Assembly: GCF_000517545.1 (NCBI RefSeq)
Contig: NZ_BAIV01000016.1
Location: 1 to 64,000, forward strand
Source: Bacteroides reticulotermitis JCM 10512
Lineage (GTDB): Bacteria; Bacteroidota; Bacteroidia; Bacteroidales; Bacteroidaceae
Direction: 5' to 3'
DNA length: 64,000 nt
The number at the start of each line of letters is the position of its first letter. Positions within the stretch are counted from its first letter, which is position 1. The notes beneath the pieces were generated by a model. That model was not told the origin of the DNA. It made no database searches and saw only the letters and a program-made list of their open reading frames with translations. Below are positions 1-7,896 of this stretch, in pieces. The position numbers and the translations under genes were made by a program.

Positions 1-5
1 CAACC

Positions 6-45
6 AAAAGATCAGGTTCTTTTTTGAAAAGATCTAGATCTTTTT
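6..45 (-). repeat. Phased CTAGATCTTTT / CCTGATCTTTT repeat array, cut by the window edge
   Basis: On the minus strand an 11-base unit TAGATCTTTT/CTGATCTTTT occurs twice with a 21-base period (plus-strand AAAAGATC at 6-13 and 27-34). The first unit carries the CTAGATC variant and the next CCTGATC. The same order of units is found at 44765-44836. The array runs into the left window edge, so its full length is unknown. The rest of 1-106 holds no gene that I can support. Confidence 0.7.
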
Positions 46-106
46 TAGAAAGGAATTCAGTATGCTGACTTATACTAAAGATGGCAGAATATGATGAAAA
101 GAATAT

Positions 107-973
107 CTATTCAGAACTTACCGCTATCTTCTTGATCATCTCAAACTGCTGCCCCTTCACGGGAATGTTTTTTGCTTGTAGAAAGGCTGTTATCGATTCA
201 CACGAGATGGCTGTATTTAAGACTTTAATATTTTCACTCTTGTTTAAACGAAGCATCTCGGCGAGTAGTAATGACGCGATTCCTTTTCTTCGGTACGGCT
301 GGTCAACTGCAATTTGCGTAACATCACCCGAAATCGGATCAAAGACACAATATCCCACAAGTCCGGTTCCAACAAACACTCCAAGAAAAGTAAAATCCGA
401 AGCCGTTCGGGCTATCGATTCCATGCTATTTTGCCACGAGGGATGGAAATCGCCTAAATAAGGAATCGCAGCGAGTGCTTCTACATCCATGGGGCTAATG
501 GAGTAAAAGTTCTCCGTTTGTTTCGATTCACAAAGGACTGCATCATTCCGCTGCATGAAATAATTAAATTCCCGACTCACTTCAAAATCCTGATTCGTGT
601 AAATAGAAACAGCCTTGGTATTATGTTGCAGGACTTCCAGCAGATATTGCTGTATATGCCTCTCTCTCAAATAAGGAACGGAGTATTGGAATATCTGTGT
701 TGCCAGTCCCTGTTTGCGATATGCTTTGACTGTTCCGGTTCCGGTATCGTATGCTGTCAATACTCCATTGAAGAGTCCGACACCATTCAGGGTAAAAGCA
801 ACAATATCATCTCCCTCAAAAGCAGCAAAGGAGAGTTCGGGCAGGAACCCACGCCTTTTTAGCATGACTTGAAGCTGCGTTCTATCAACCTGCATCTCGT
901 AATCGGCGAAAGCTTGTGCAAATGCTTTGAAGATAACATCAAAACCTACTCCGGCAAGTGATTTTATTTCCAT
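107..973 (-). CDS. Tandem GNAT-family N-acetyltransferase
   Basis: Predicted cytoplasmic acetyltransferase of 289 residues made of two GNAT-like halves. The first half (about residues 1-140) has the acetyl-CoA loop region around AYRKQGLATQIF. The second (about 150-285) has the better motif A, with a beta strand ending in IAVD followed by QPYRRKGIASLLL, the classic R/Q-x-x-G-x-G/A pyrophosphate-binding loop. I chose the ATG at 971-973; an upstream TTG at 1027 in frame would overlap the previous stop but encodes an unlikely extension. It lies last in the operon behind two secreted glycosidase-like genes. Stop is TAG. The substrate cannot be told from the sequence. The family call is firm, the role open. 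Confidence 0.85.
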   Translation of the reverse strand: MEIKSLAGVGFDVIFKAFAQAFADYEMQVDRTQLQVMLKRRGFLPELSFAAFEGDDIVAFTLNGVGLFNGVLTAYDTGTGTVKAYRKQGLATQIFQYSVPYLRERHIQQYLLEVLQHNTKAVSIYTNQDFEVSREFNYFMQRNDAVLCESKQTENFYSISPMDVEALAAIPYLGDFHPSWQNSMESIARTASDFTFLGVFVGTGLVGYCVFDPISGDVTQIAVDQPYRRKGIASLLLAEMLRLNKSENIKVLNTAISCESITAFLQAKNIPVKGQQFEMIKKIAVSSE

Positions 974-1023
974 TCGATCTTGTTTTAAAGTTAGTTGTAT
1001 TCCTAAAACGTATAGCTTGACTT

Positions 1024-2340
1024 TCAACCGTGGACAGCAGGCTCGGCAGGTAGTCCGACCGATTTACGTAAGCGTGCCATTGCCCAGCAGAACCAAGTGT
1101 TTTGTTCGCCATTGCCGGCATCACGCGAGACCCATTGGGAGTTGTTCATTGCATGGTAGACATCGGTTTTTCGTATTTTGCTATTTCTAGTAAATCCGTT
1201 CCCTTCGAGCCAGGCGAATTCCATATAAATAGACTTGCCTACATTAGACGCTTTGATTAATTGAAGTATCTCATTCACTCTTTCATAATTCGCTTCGGCC
1301 CGGGCGAAGTCGAGTTCCCATCCTATACCTTTACCAATTACTTCGTTCACAAAAACTCCGTCCGGATAGATATCGGTAGGCATCCACTTTATGCCACCCG
1401 TAGTTTGCAGGTAATGGTTCTCCATATAGGCCATCGTGTTTTTCATCACCTGATGGCCTACGCCTTCCCATCCGGCAGCAATGGGAGAAAAACAAACCCA
1501 GCCCATACCCATGTATGGGTTGCCTCCATCGCCATTCGGAATAAACATCTCGGCGTATGTAGGCATACCGTCTCGTTCTACGACCAGATGCTTGTTGATC
1601 CCTTCGGAAAGAATCTTTTCTTTTTCCCGCCAGACCGAAGCTTGCCGGCTATCTCCGTGTTTATCCGCGATTTTAATCATTTCGGTCAAAGCTGCTCCCA
1701 CAAAGCTTTGGGTAAGCAGATCGAAAGCATCCCACATTCTGCCATCGCGCGAATGCTCAAACGTTACAGCGCGGACTAATCCGGGTTCGATACTCCATCC
1801 TCCATACAAGAACAGGGTCCGGTCGCAAAGTCTATTCATTAGTCTTTTCACATACGGCCATGTGTCTTTTTCAAACTGACTATCTCCTCTGGCCAATGCG
1901 AGTCTGGCCCATCCCAAGATCATGTGGGCGTGAGCATCACTCTGATACTGATCGTCTATAATGGTGCCTCTACCTTCTTCTTTACCGACCACATGGGGAA
2001 CGAAGATTTCGTCATGCGCGGCCATGGCATCGAATACATAGTTGAGGGTAAGCTCGGCTTCTCTATAGTGCCCGGTTTCGATCATTAGTAAGGTGTAGGC
2101 TCCTACTGTGCGAGGATACATGCCTTTATAGGCTCCGGTTAATGACTCCGGCAAATAACCGTCATCTTCCATGCGGCTGAGTAGTTTATGATAGGTGTTT
2201 GAATAAAGCCGATTTAGCTCGACATCAGTTTCCAGGATTTGTCTTAATTGCTCTTTACCAATGGTTTGTGTCTGGTTGCCGGCAACCAAAAACTGACAAA
2301 AGACAGACAACACGAGTGATAGTAATATATTTAGTTTCAT
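1024..2340 (-). CDS. Secreted six-hairpin glycosidase-like protein, copy B
   Basis: Protein of 438 residues with an N-terminal signal peptide (hydrophobic residues 4-20, cleavage probably after VAG), so periplasmic or surface exposed. It is a close paralogue of the gene just upstream at 2362-3690, sharing GDGYLPESLTGAY-like, QxDAHAHxxLxWARLALARG, MWDAFDLLTQSFVGAAL, IGKGIGWE-DFA and AGNGEQ-W-CWAMARLRKSVGL blocks along the whole length. Conserved Asp, Glu and Trp residues and a mainly helical character suggest an alpha/alpha-barrel glycosidase (six-hairpin fold), but I do not recognise a named GH family. The gap to copy A is only 21 bases, so the two are co-transcribed. The substrate is unknown; the tandem arrangement suggests a carbohydrate or glycoconjugate target. 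Confidence 0.7.
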   Translation of the reverse strand: MKLNILLSLVLSVFCQFLVAGNQTQTIGKEQLRQILETDVELNRLYSNTYHKLLSRMEDDGYLPESLTGAYKGMYPRTVGAYTLLMIETGHYREAELTLNYVFDAMAAHDEIFVPHVVGKEEGRGTIIDDQYQSDAHAHMILGWARLALARGDSQFEKDTWPYVKRLMNRLCDRTLFLYGGWSIEPGLVRAVTFEHSRDGRMWDAFDLLTQSFVGAALTEMIKIADKHGDSRQASVWREKEKILSEGINKHLVVERDGMPTYAEMFIPNGDGGNPYMGMGWVCFSPIAAGWEGVGHQVMKNTMAYMENHYLQTTGGIKWMPTDIYPDGVFVNEVIGKGIGWELDFARAEANYERVNEILQLIKASNVGKSIYMEFAWLEGNGFTRNSKIRKTDVYHAMNNSQWVSRDAGNGEQNTWFCWAMARLRKSVGLPAEPAVHG

Positions 2341-2361
2341 ACGAGTTAGATTAGCGGATTA

Positions 2362-3690
2362 TTAGAATCTTTTCGGTTGGGCGGATAGGCCTACCGATTT
2401 TCGTAAACGTGCCATAGCCCAACACCACCAAGCAGTCTGCTCGCCATTGCCGGCATCTTTTACTTTCCAGACAGTGCTTTTCATTTTCGGTATATCGGTT
2501 TCATGCAGACGTTTGTTTTGCGAGTAATTATCACCTTGCAACCAGGCTCCTTCCATATAGATGGGGTGGTCGGTATTGACTATCCGAATCATGTGCAGAA
2601 TCTCTTTCAGGCGTTTGATGTCATTTTCTGAGTTAGCGAAATCGATTTCCCATCCTATTCCTTTACCTATTATTTCGTTGGAAAAAGAGCCATCGGGATA
2701 CCCATCGGTAGGCATCCATGTTACTCCATTGCTATGTTTCAACAACTTCTCATTCATCACGGCTACCGTGTTTTTCAGTATTTGATGTTCGACTCCCTCC
2801 CACCCGGCAGCCACCGGCGATAGGGTGACCCATCCCAATCCATTGTATGGAACTCCCGCGTCTCCATCAGGAATAAGCATCTCGGAATAGGTGGTTATAC
2901 CATAATGATCGGTAGTCAGATTCTTACGGATACCATCTGATAATAGTTTAAGTTGCTGTGTCCAGTGTTCAGCCGTTTTTGGATCGCCCTGTCTTTCGGC
3001 GATTTGAATCATATCTGTCAAAGCGGCACCCACGAAGCTTTGCGTGAGCAGATCAAAGGCATCCCACATGCGTGCGTCTTTGGAGTGTTCAAATGCCGTA
3101 TTACGCACCAAGTTGGGTTCGATAGACCAATGGCCGTACCAATGCCCGTGCAGGAAAAACGCTCTACTGGTAGCAAACTTCATCAAAGCCCGAACTTGCT
3201 TCCAGGTTTGATCTTCAAATGGGTTGCGGCCTCGTGCAAGTGCCAAACGTGCCCATGCCAACACCACATGAGCATGTCCATCGATCTGAAACTGATCATC
3301 TTCGATGTTATAATCCGGCCCCAACACTCTTGGGATGCGTTCCATATCATTGTTTTCCAGACTTTTCAATATATATCGGATATTCTGCTCTGCGGCATCA
3401 TACTGCCCCGCTTCTATCAACAGAAGTACATAGGCGCCGGTTGTACGGGGAAACATTCCGGAGTATGCACCGGTTAACGATTCGGGCAAATAGCCGTCAC
3501 CTCGCATCCGGCCTATCAAACTATAGTAGGTCTTCGAGTACAAGCGTTCGTAATAATCGGATTGGAGTTCTTTCTTTATATCTTCCCGCCCAACTTTGGA
3601 TGCGGCACCAGTTTTTTCGATTTGGCTATGAAGTGGTTGGGAAAACCAAATCAATGGAAGGAGCAAAAACAGAAATTGTTTGTATTTCAT
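2362..3690 (-). CDS. Secreted six-hairpin glycosidase-like protein, copy A
   Basis: Protein of 442 residues with a signal peptide (MKYKQF followed by a hydrophobic run, cleavage probably near HSQ at about residue 23). It is the first gene of a three-gene minus-strand operon and a full-length paralogue of the gene at 1024-2340. Shared blocks include DGYLPESLTGAYSGMFPRT, the acidic DDQFQIDGHAH segment near residue 135, FEHSKDARMWDAFD, the PDGSFSNEIIGKGIGWE segment and the C-terminal WWCWAMARLRKSVG. These acidic and aromatic clusters look like an active-site groove of a helical-barrel hydrolase. I could not place it in a numbered glycoside hydrolase family; GH125 was considered and not supported. 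Activity is inferred, and secretion is well supported. Confidence 0.7.
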   Translation of the reverse strand: MKYKQFLFLLLPLIWFSQPLHSQIEKTGAASKVGREDIKKELQSDYYERLYSKTYYSLIGRMRGDGYLPESLTGAYSGMFPRTTGAYVLLLIEAGQYDAAEQNIRYILKSLENNDMERIPRVLGPDYNIEDDQFQIDGHAHVVLAWARLALARGRNPFEDQTWKQVRALMKFATSRAFFLHGHWYGHWSIEPNLVRNTAFEHSKDARMWDAFDLLTQSFVGAALTDMIQIAERQGDPKTAEHWTQQLKLLSDGIRKNLTTDHYGITTYSEMLIPDGDAGVPYNGLGWVTLSPVAAGWEGVEHQILKNTVAVMNEKLLKHSNGVTWMPTDGYPDGSFSNEIIGKGIGWEIDFANSENDIKRLKEILHMIRIVNTDHPIYMEGAWLQGDNYSQNKRLHETDIPKMKSTVWKVKDAGNGEQTAWWCWAMARLRKSVGLSAQPKRF

Positions 3691-3748
3691 GAGTTTTTCA
3701 TTTTTTAGATCATGGCTAGTATGAGATAAGCGTTCGCTTTCAATTCGT

Positions 3749-3756
3749 CAAATTTA
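3749..3756 (-). promoter_or_regulatory. Candidate -7 box of the glycosidase/GNAT operon
   Basis: The minus strand reads TAAATTTG, a match to the Bacteroides -7 consensus TAnnTTTG, 59 bases before the start codon at 3690. No clear TTTG lies 19-21 bases upstream, so support is partial. The intergenic stretch 3691-4015 is otherwise AT-rich and holds no gene. Confidence 0.4.
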
Positions 3757-3907
3757 ACGTTTTATCCAGTAGGCAACCTCTTTTTGACCAAAGAATAGAA
3801 TCTTTTTTATAAGTTTTTATCTTGTTTATGCATCTCTTTGAAATTGCTGACTTTTGCATCTCACCAATGAATTTATCGCAAATAGAATTCTGTTTAAAAA
3901 TCAATCT

Positions 3908-3915
3908 TAACTTTG
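3908..3915 (+). promoter_or_regulatory. Candidate -7 box of the aldo/keto reductase gene
   Basis: TAACTTTG matches TAnnTTTG and lies about 100 bases before the start codon at 4016. The -33 region is weak. It is divergent from the promoter of the glycosidase operon. Confidence 0.4.
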
Positions 3916-4015
3916 CACTATCAAGCAATTGATTATGCGTAGTGATGGTAAACGAAAAGGTAAACTTAATAGCTACGAGTTTGTTACAATGTTATATATT
4001 TAATTATTATAGATC

Positions 4016-5050
4016 ATGGAATACAGAAAATTGAACGGCTCGGGGCTCTTTGTTCCGGCATTGACATTAGGAACCGCAACTTTTGGCGGTACACATGGAT
4101 TTGAAGGTTGGGGACATACGGATGTGGCCGAAGCTACCCGAATGGTAGATATGTGCTTGGATGCCGGACTGAATATGTTCGATACGGCTGATGTGTATTC
4201 CCGCGGTTTATCAGAAGAGATTCTGGGAAAGGCCATTGCAGGAAAGAGGAACCGGATGTTGTTGTCAACAAAGGGCACATTCCCGATGAGTGACAATGAT
4301 CGCAATGATACGGGATCTTCCCGTTACCACATCATTCAAGCATGTGAGGCCAGCCTGAAGAGACTCGGCACGGATCATATCGATCTTTATTACATGCATG
4401 CTTTCGATGCCAACACGCCTGTTGAAGAAACACTGCGTGCACTGGACGATTTGGTAAGTAGTGGAAAAGTTGGCTACATCGGTTGCTCTAATTTCTCCGG
4501 CTGGCATCTGATGAAATCGCTGGCTATATCAGAAAAGTACGGTTGGCACAAATATGTGGCTCACCAGACATACTATTCGCTTTTGAATCGAGATTTTGAA
4601 TGGGAACTGATGCCACTGGGCGTAGACCAACAAGTAGGCACATTTGTTTGGAGTCCGCTAGCTGCCGGACGTTTGGGAGGTAAGTATCGTCGAAACACTC
4701 CAATTCCGGAAGACGGACGGGTAGCGCGTGGAGGAGCACCGGTACGTGATAATTCCGTATCTTACGAACTTTTATACGACATCATGGATGTTCTAGATGA
4801 AATTGCCTCAGAGACCGGAAAGACAGTTGCTCAGGTAGCCCTCAATTGGTTACTGCAACGGCCTACGGTGTGCAGTCTGGTAATTGGTGCTCGCACGGAA
4901 GAGCATCTAAAGCTGAACTTGGGCGCAATAGATTGGAATCTGTCGGAAGAGCAAGTGAAGCGATTGGAGGATGCCAGTCGCCAACCCAAATCATATCCTT
5001 ATTGGCATCAGGATCAACGTCCGGAGTTAAATTCCCAGTTATTCTTTTAA
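4016..5050 (+). CDS. Aldo/keto reductase
   Basis: Cytoplasmic NADPH-dependent oxidoreductase of the aldo/keto reductase superfamily, 344 residues, typical length for the bacterial Tas/YhdN-like group. The TIM-barrel hallmarks are visible: GTATFGG near residue 19, FDTADVYSRGLSEEILGKA with catalytic Asp56 and Tyr61, LSTKG with Lys86, and DLYYMHAFD with His128. Near the C-terminus, VALNWLLQRP and VIGARTEEHLKLNLGA form the cofactor-binding end typical of the family. It is a single-gene unit ending in a strong terminator at 5110-5144. The physiological aldehyde or ketone substrate cannot be read from sequence. Confidence 0.92.
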   Translation: MEYRKLNGSGLFVPALTLGTATFGGTHGFEGWGHTDVAEATRMVDMCLDAGLNMFDTADVYSRGLSEEILGKAIAGKRNRMLLSTKGTFPMSDNDRNDTGSSRYHIIQACEASLKRLGTDHIDLYYMHAFDANTPVEETLRALDDLVSSGKVGYIGCSNFSGWHLMKSLAISEKYGWHKYVAHQTYYSLLNRDFEWELMPLGVDQQVGTFVWSPLAAGRLGGKYRRNTPIPEDGRVARGGAPVRDNSVSYELLYDIMDVLDEIASETGKTVAQVALNWLLQRPTVCSLVIGARTEEHLKLNLGAIDWNLSEEQVKRLEDASRQPKSYPYWHQDQRPELNSQLFF

Positions 5051-5109
5051 ATAACAGACGAAGCATTTAGATTCACATTTCTAATGATTTGTGTTTATCC
5101 TGATAAAGA

Positions 5110-5144
5110 AGCATCATAACAACGCTTTTGTTATGGTGCTTTTC
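5110..5144 (+). terminator. Intrinsic terminator after the aldo/keto reductase
   Basis: A 12-bp stem AGCATCATAACA (5110-5121) pairs with TGTTATGGTGCT (5129-5140) with one G-T pair and a 7-base loop, followed by a short T run. Confidence 0.85.
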
Positions 5145-5242
5145 GTTTCTATGAGTTTACGCTAATTCAGTATAAGCACGCTGTAATTGGATCATATACG
5201 TCAATAATCTTTAAATTGACCCGTAATAATCGGAACGCGCTC

Positions 5243-5273
5243 TTTCAATAATGGCAATTATATACTATATTTA
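5243..5273 (+). promoter_or_regulatory. Candidate promoter of the flavoprotein gene
   Basis: TTTC (5243-5246), a 19-base spacer and TATATTTA (5266-5273) differ from TTTG/TAnnTTTG at one base each. The start codon is at 5321. Confidence 0.35.
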
Positions 5274-5320
5274 CATGCACAATCAGATTCTAATTATTTA
5301 ATTCTAAAGTGAAAAGAAAA

Positions 5321-5755
5321 ATGGATAGTAAAAAAATATTCGAAAAGGTTATGAAAGAAAGTACGCAAATAGCTTTGGCAAGCTTAAGCACATCCGATGA
5401 AGTGATGAAGCCGAATGTCAGACTGATGTGCTTTTATTATGATTTCACGACCAAGAAAATATATTTCTGCACATTCCAAAACTCTCCTAAGATGGCTGAG
5501 TTTGAGAAAAATGAAAGGGTGGCATTCACCACATGTCCCATCGAAGAGCATTTGGCTGTCCGGGTTGAAGATGCGATTATTCAAAGAAGCTCGAAGAGTG
5601 CCATGGAGGTTTTAGAGGAAATTTCTAAAAAGATATCGATGTTTGATGATATCAAATCGGGAGATATCAGTAACATTATCCCTTATGAAATCTCATTTGA
5701 TAAGATCCACTTACATGCAGAGCATAATTATGTAGTCGATCTTGAGAATTCTTAA
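5321..5755 (+). CDS. Pyridoxamine 5'-phosphate oxidase-like FMN-binding protein
   Basis: Small cytoplasmic split-barrel flavoprotein of 144 residues. The fold is suggested by the opening helix, the strand ALASLSTSDEVMKPNVRLM, the pair DFTTKKIYFCTFQNSPKMAEFEKNE, typical of PNPOx-like FMN-binding proteins, and the closing strand pair before IHLHAEHNY. The ATG at 5321 is preferred over an in-frame GTG at 5309 because it is preceded by an A/G-rich translation start region. These small members usually act in general redox or haem/flavin handling rather than in vitamin B6 synthesis, so no gene symbol is given. It is monocistronic by context. Confidence 0.8.
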   Translation: MDSKKIFEKVMKESTQIALASLSTSDEVMKPNVRLMCFYYDFTTKKIYFCTFQNSPKMAEFEKNERVAFTTCPIEEHLAVRVEDAIIQRSSKSAMEVLEEISKKISMFDDIKSGDISNIIPYEISFDKIHLHAEHNYVVDLENS

Positions 5756-5894
5756 GCGAAAGTATTCTATATCCGACACAGTCGCTTATCCCTATTTGAG
5801 TATAACATCTTATATTTCAACCAAATAAGGATATGGCTCTTAAAATGAAAGTGAAGTTATTTTAATATCCTGATAAATTTCTAATATTATTACT

Positions 5895-5902
5895 TATATT
5901 TG
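5895..5902 (+). promoter_or_regulatory. -7 box ahead of a structured leader
   Basis: TATATTTG is a full match to TAnnTTTG. It lies about 210 bases before the next start codon (6116), which leaves a long leader containing two hairpins. Confidence 0.5.
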
Positions 5903-5909
5903 CAACCTG

Positions 5910-6080
5910 AATTCTAAATAATCAACATTTTGATCACAATTCTTAAATTGGTAATTACTGCATAGTCAATCTTAGCTAAACCACAGATTGATGCTCCTTG
6001 CGTCTGGAATTTCCTTTCCGGACAGGTTTCTTTATGTCTTTTATAAGATAAAAATTAAATTGACGAATTCTAGTTCGTCA
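5910..6080 (+). ncRNA. Candidate structured 5' leader or small RNA
   Basis: Downstream of the TATATTTG box lie two hairpins: GTCTGGAA/TTCCGGAC at 6002-6009 and 6016-6023 (8 bp, loop of 6) and TGACGAA/TTCGTCA at 6061-6067 and 6074-6080 (7 bp, loop of 6). No reading frame of note occupies the region. It may be an untranslated leader controlling the membrane-protein gene at 6116 or a separate short RNA. I do not recognise a known riboswitch class here. Confidence 0.35.
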
Positions 6081-6115
6081 GCCAATGTTGTGTTTATAAT
6101 AAAAAAAACAATTAT

Positions 6116-6595
6116 ATGAATTCAAATAATAAAAAACAGATTACCGGAATCGTACTAGCTATCTTTATGTTACTTACCTTGCTGAATAGCGCCTATTTCT
6201 TTTTAGTAATATTAAAATTAGGCATCGGCCAATGGCTGGCTTTCAATGCGTGTTCCGTAGCTATCATTATTTATCTGATATGTTTTACGATATCCGCAGT
6301 AAAGAGAAATTCCACATGGCTATCAGTAGCCTTACTACCGATGTATTATTATGGTACCATGGGATTATTTATAATGCCTTGGAATGAAAGCAATTTATTT
6401 GCGCATATCACTCATATCATTATAACTTGCAACGCTTTATGGGTTCTTTCTCTTATCTTCAAAAAGCAGAATTTTGAAGCACTGGGGAAAGCTCTATTAT
6501 GCAGCATCGTTGTTTTCGTTCCTCTATTTGCCTTGATTCAAACCTATAATCAGGCACATCTCGAGGAATTCATGCAGATGTTACAGAATATGTAA
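6116..6595 (+). CDS. Small multi-span inner-membrane protein
   Basis: Unrecognised 159-residue protein. It contains about five hydrophobic segments (roughly residues 9-34, 41-60, 68-86, 93-113 and 124-142), short loops and a basic N-terminus (NSNNKKQ), which predicts an integral inner-membrane protein. No catalytic motif is visible. It is a single gene behind a long structured leader and ends at a convergent terminator shared with ribB. The AT-rich codon use fits its neighbours. Confidence 0.75.
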   Translation: MNSNNKKQITGIVLAIFMLLTLLNSAYFFLVILKLGIGQWLAFNACSVAIIIYLICFTISAVKRNSTWLSVALLPMYYYGTMGLFIMPWNESNLFAHITHIIITCNALWVLSLIFKKQNFEALGKALLCSIVVFVPLFALIQTYNQAHLEEFMQMLQNM

Positions 6596-6606
6596 AGCCA
6601 ATGTAT

Positions 6607-6624
6607 TAACCTGAGCTCAGGTTA
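6607..6624. repeat. 18-bp perfect palindrome
   Basis: TAACCTGAG followed by its exact complement, just after the stop of the membrane-protein gene. It may be the base of a terminator structure or a protein-binding site. Confidence 0.6.
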
Positions 6625-6628
6625 TAAA

Positions 6629-6673
6629 AAAGCGATAGAGTTGCATAGTAATATATACAATTCTATCGCTTTC
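6629..6673. terminator. Bidirectional terminator between convergent genes
   Basis: AAAGCGATAGAGTTG (6629-6643) pairs with CAATTCTATCGCTTT (6658-6672) apart from one mismatch. It separates the 6116 gene (+) from ribB (-). Confidence 0.7.
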
Positions 6674-6723
6674 CTATTCTTTAGGATCTATATTTTCACA
6701 TTGACTTATTCCGCAAACAGGAC

Positions 6724-7419
6724 CTATCCGACGAATATGTTCTTATATTCTTTCGTTTTCACCTCATTCAATACCACACGGTCATTGATCAAAGTCCGGT
6801 ATTTTACAATATCATCAATCGACACAACGGTCATATCGTGTCGATCTGCAAAATCAATAATCTCAGGCAAACGGGCCATTGTACCGTCCTCGTTTGTCAA
6901 CTCACATAATACAGCAGAATCTCCTAATCCCGCCAATCGGGAAAGGTCGATGCTCCCTTCGGTATGTCCACGCCTTTCGAATACTCCATTCTCTTGGGCG
7001 ATTAATGGAAACACATGCCCGGGATGGGATAAGTCTGAAGGTTGAGCATCTGCAGCAACAGCTGTCCGGATGGTTTGAAGTCGATCTGAAGCTGAAACGC
7101 CTGTAGTTACGCCGTCCTTGGCTTCGATTGAAATGGTAAAAGCGGTCTGGTTCTTACTCGTATTGTGGCTTACCATTGGATACAAATCGAGGTGTTCACT
7201 CTTCTCAGGTGTGAGGCATAAACAGATAATGCCACTACATTCCCGAATCATTAAGGCTATGTCTTTGACCGTAACAGTTGCAGCAGGGAAAATAATATCT
7301 CCTTCGTTCTCTCTATCTTCGTCATCGACCAGCAAAACCCCTTTTCCTAATTGGAACTTCTGAATCGCATTTTCTACACGTTCTTTATAGCTGATACCAA
7401 AATCTTGAATTGTTTTCAT
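6724..7419 (-). CDS. ribB: 3,4-dihydroxy-2-butanone 4-phosphate synthase
   Basis: Converts ribulose 5-phosphate to 3,4-dihydroxy-2-butanone 4-phosphate and formate, the four-carbon precursor of riboflavin. The 231-residue protein matches a stand-alone RibB without a fused GTP cyclohydrolase II domain. Diagnostic motifs are [10 protein letters not shown] (about residues 31-40, metal-binding acidic loop), [10 protein letters not shown], the [22 protein letters not shown] substrate loop, [10 protein letters not shown] and [17 protein letters not shown]. The ATG at 7419 is preferred because GGAG precedes it by 8 bases; an upstream in-frame codon at 7458 is not needed. An FMN riboswitch precedes the gene, so flavin represses it. 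Stop is TAG. Confidence 0.97.
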   Translation of the reverse strand: MKTIQDFGISYKERVENAIQKFQLGKGVLLVDDEDRENEGDIIFPAATVTVKDIALMIRECSGIICLCLTPEKSEHLDLYPMVSHNTSKNQTAFTISIEAKDGVTTGVSASDRLQTIRTAVAADAQPSDLSHPGHVFPLIAQENGVFERRGHTEGSIDLSRLAGLGDSAVLCELTNEDGTMARLPEIIDFADRHDMTVVSIDDIVKYRTLINDRVVLNEVKTKEYKNIFVG

Positions 7420-7498
7420 TAGAAACTCCGTTTTTATGAATAATAAATTACTTATCATTCTTACAGAGCTGATGCGGGAGGTGCTTTACTACATCACT

Positions 7499-7530
7499 GT
7501 ACAGATTAATCCTGAAATTAATCTGCGTAC
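7499..7530 (-). promoter_or_regulatory. Hairpin between the FMN aptamer and ribB start
   Basis: GTACAGATTAAT (7499-7510) pairs with ATTAATCTGcGTAC (7517-7530) with one bulge. It lies between the aptamer and the ribosome-binding region. There is no T run after it on the minus strand, so it more likely belongs to the expression platform than to a classic terminator. Confidence 0.5.
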
Positions 7531-7545
7531 AATGCAATTACTACA

Positions 7546-7665
7546 TTTATCCTTCTCCCATCCAGACTCTAACTGTCGGTTTTGGAATTACACCAAATCA
7601 ATCCTCATAAAGAGGAGTCGCGGACTATAACCGCCGGTAGGGAATTACACCCTGCCCCGAAGAAT
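7546..7665 (-). promoter_or_regulatory. FMN riboswitch (RFN element)
   Basis: Read on the minus strand, the conserved RFN blocks appear in order: GGGGCAGGGTG, AATTCCC-ACCGGCGGT, AGTCCGCGAC, a short variable hairpin, TTGGTG-AATTCC-AAACCGAC, AGTCTGGATG and GGAGAAGGA. This is the standard FMN-sensing aptamer found before riboflavin genes, and it sits 127 bases ahead of ribB. Confidence 0.97.
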
Positions 7666-7672
7666 ATTTCTG

Positions 7673-7704
7673 CAAAGCTAGATATTATTCTTTTAAAATA
7701 CGAA
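7673..7704 (-). promoter_or_regulatory. ribB promoter
   Basis: The minus strand has TAGCTTTG (7673-7680) as the -7 box and TTCG (7701-7704) 20 bases upstream, one mismatch from TTTG. Transcription would start at the 5' edge of the riboswitch. Confidence 0.65.
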
Positions 7705-7810
7705 TTTATTCTTGTTTATTGTACCCTTATCCGATAAATGGCATAAAAAATCCATTTGGAAGAAGATCGAGATGAGGCAAACACAACAGCTTTACTTTTG
7801 AATGCAACCT

Positions 7811-7834
7811 AAAACCCACCCAATATCTAGTGGG
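7811..7834 (-). terminator. Possible terminator of hipBA
   Basis: On the minus strand a short CCCAC/GTGGG stem is followed by TTTTAGG. The stem is only 5 bp, so this is weak. The remainder of 7681-7896 shows nothing I can name. Confidence 0.4.
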
Positions 7835-7896
7835 CCTATGCATAAAACTTTGATAAGCTAAAGAAAGACACTTTTCTGTATATCAAATATATGTTA

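Noticed and set aside
1024..3690. Assignment of the paired secreted proteins to GH125
   Set aside because: The family's typical motifs are not visible; only a general helical-barrel look supports a glycosidase.
3740..3928. 62-codon minus-strand frame in the divergent promoter region
   Set aside because: It overlaps both promoter boxes and has no coding features.
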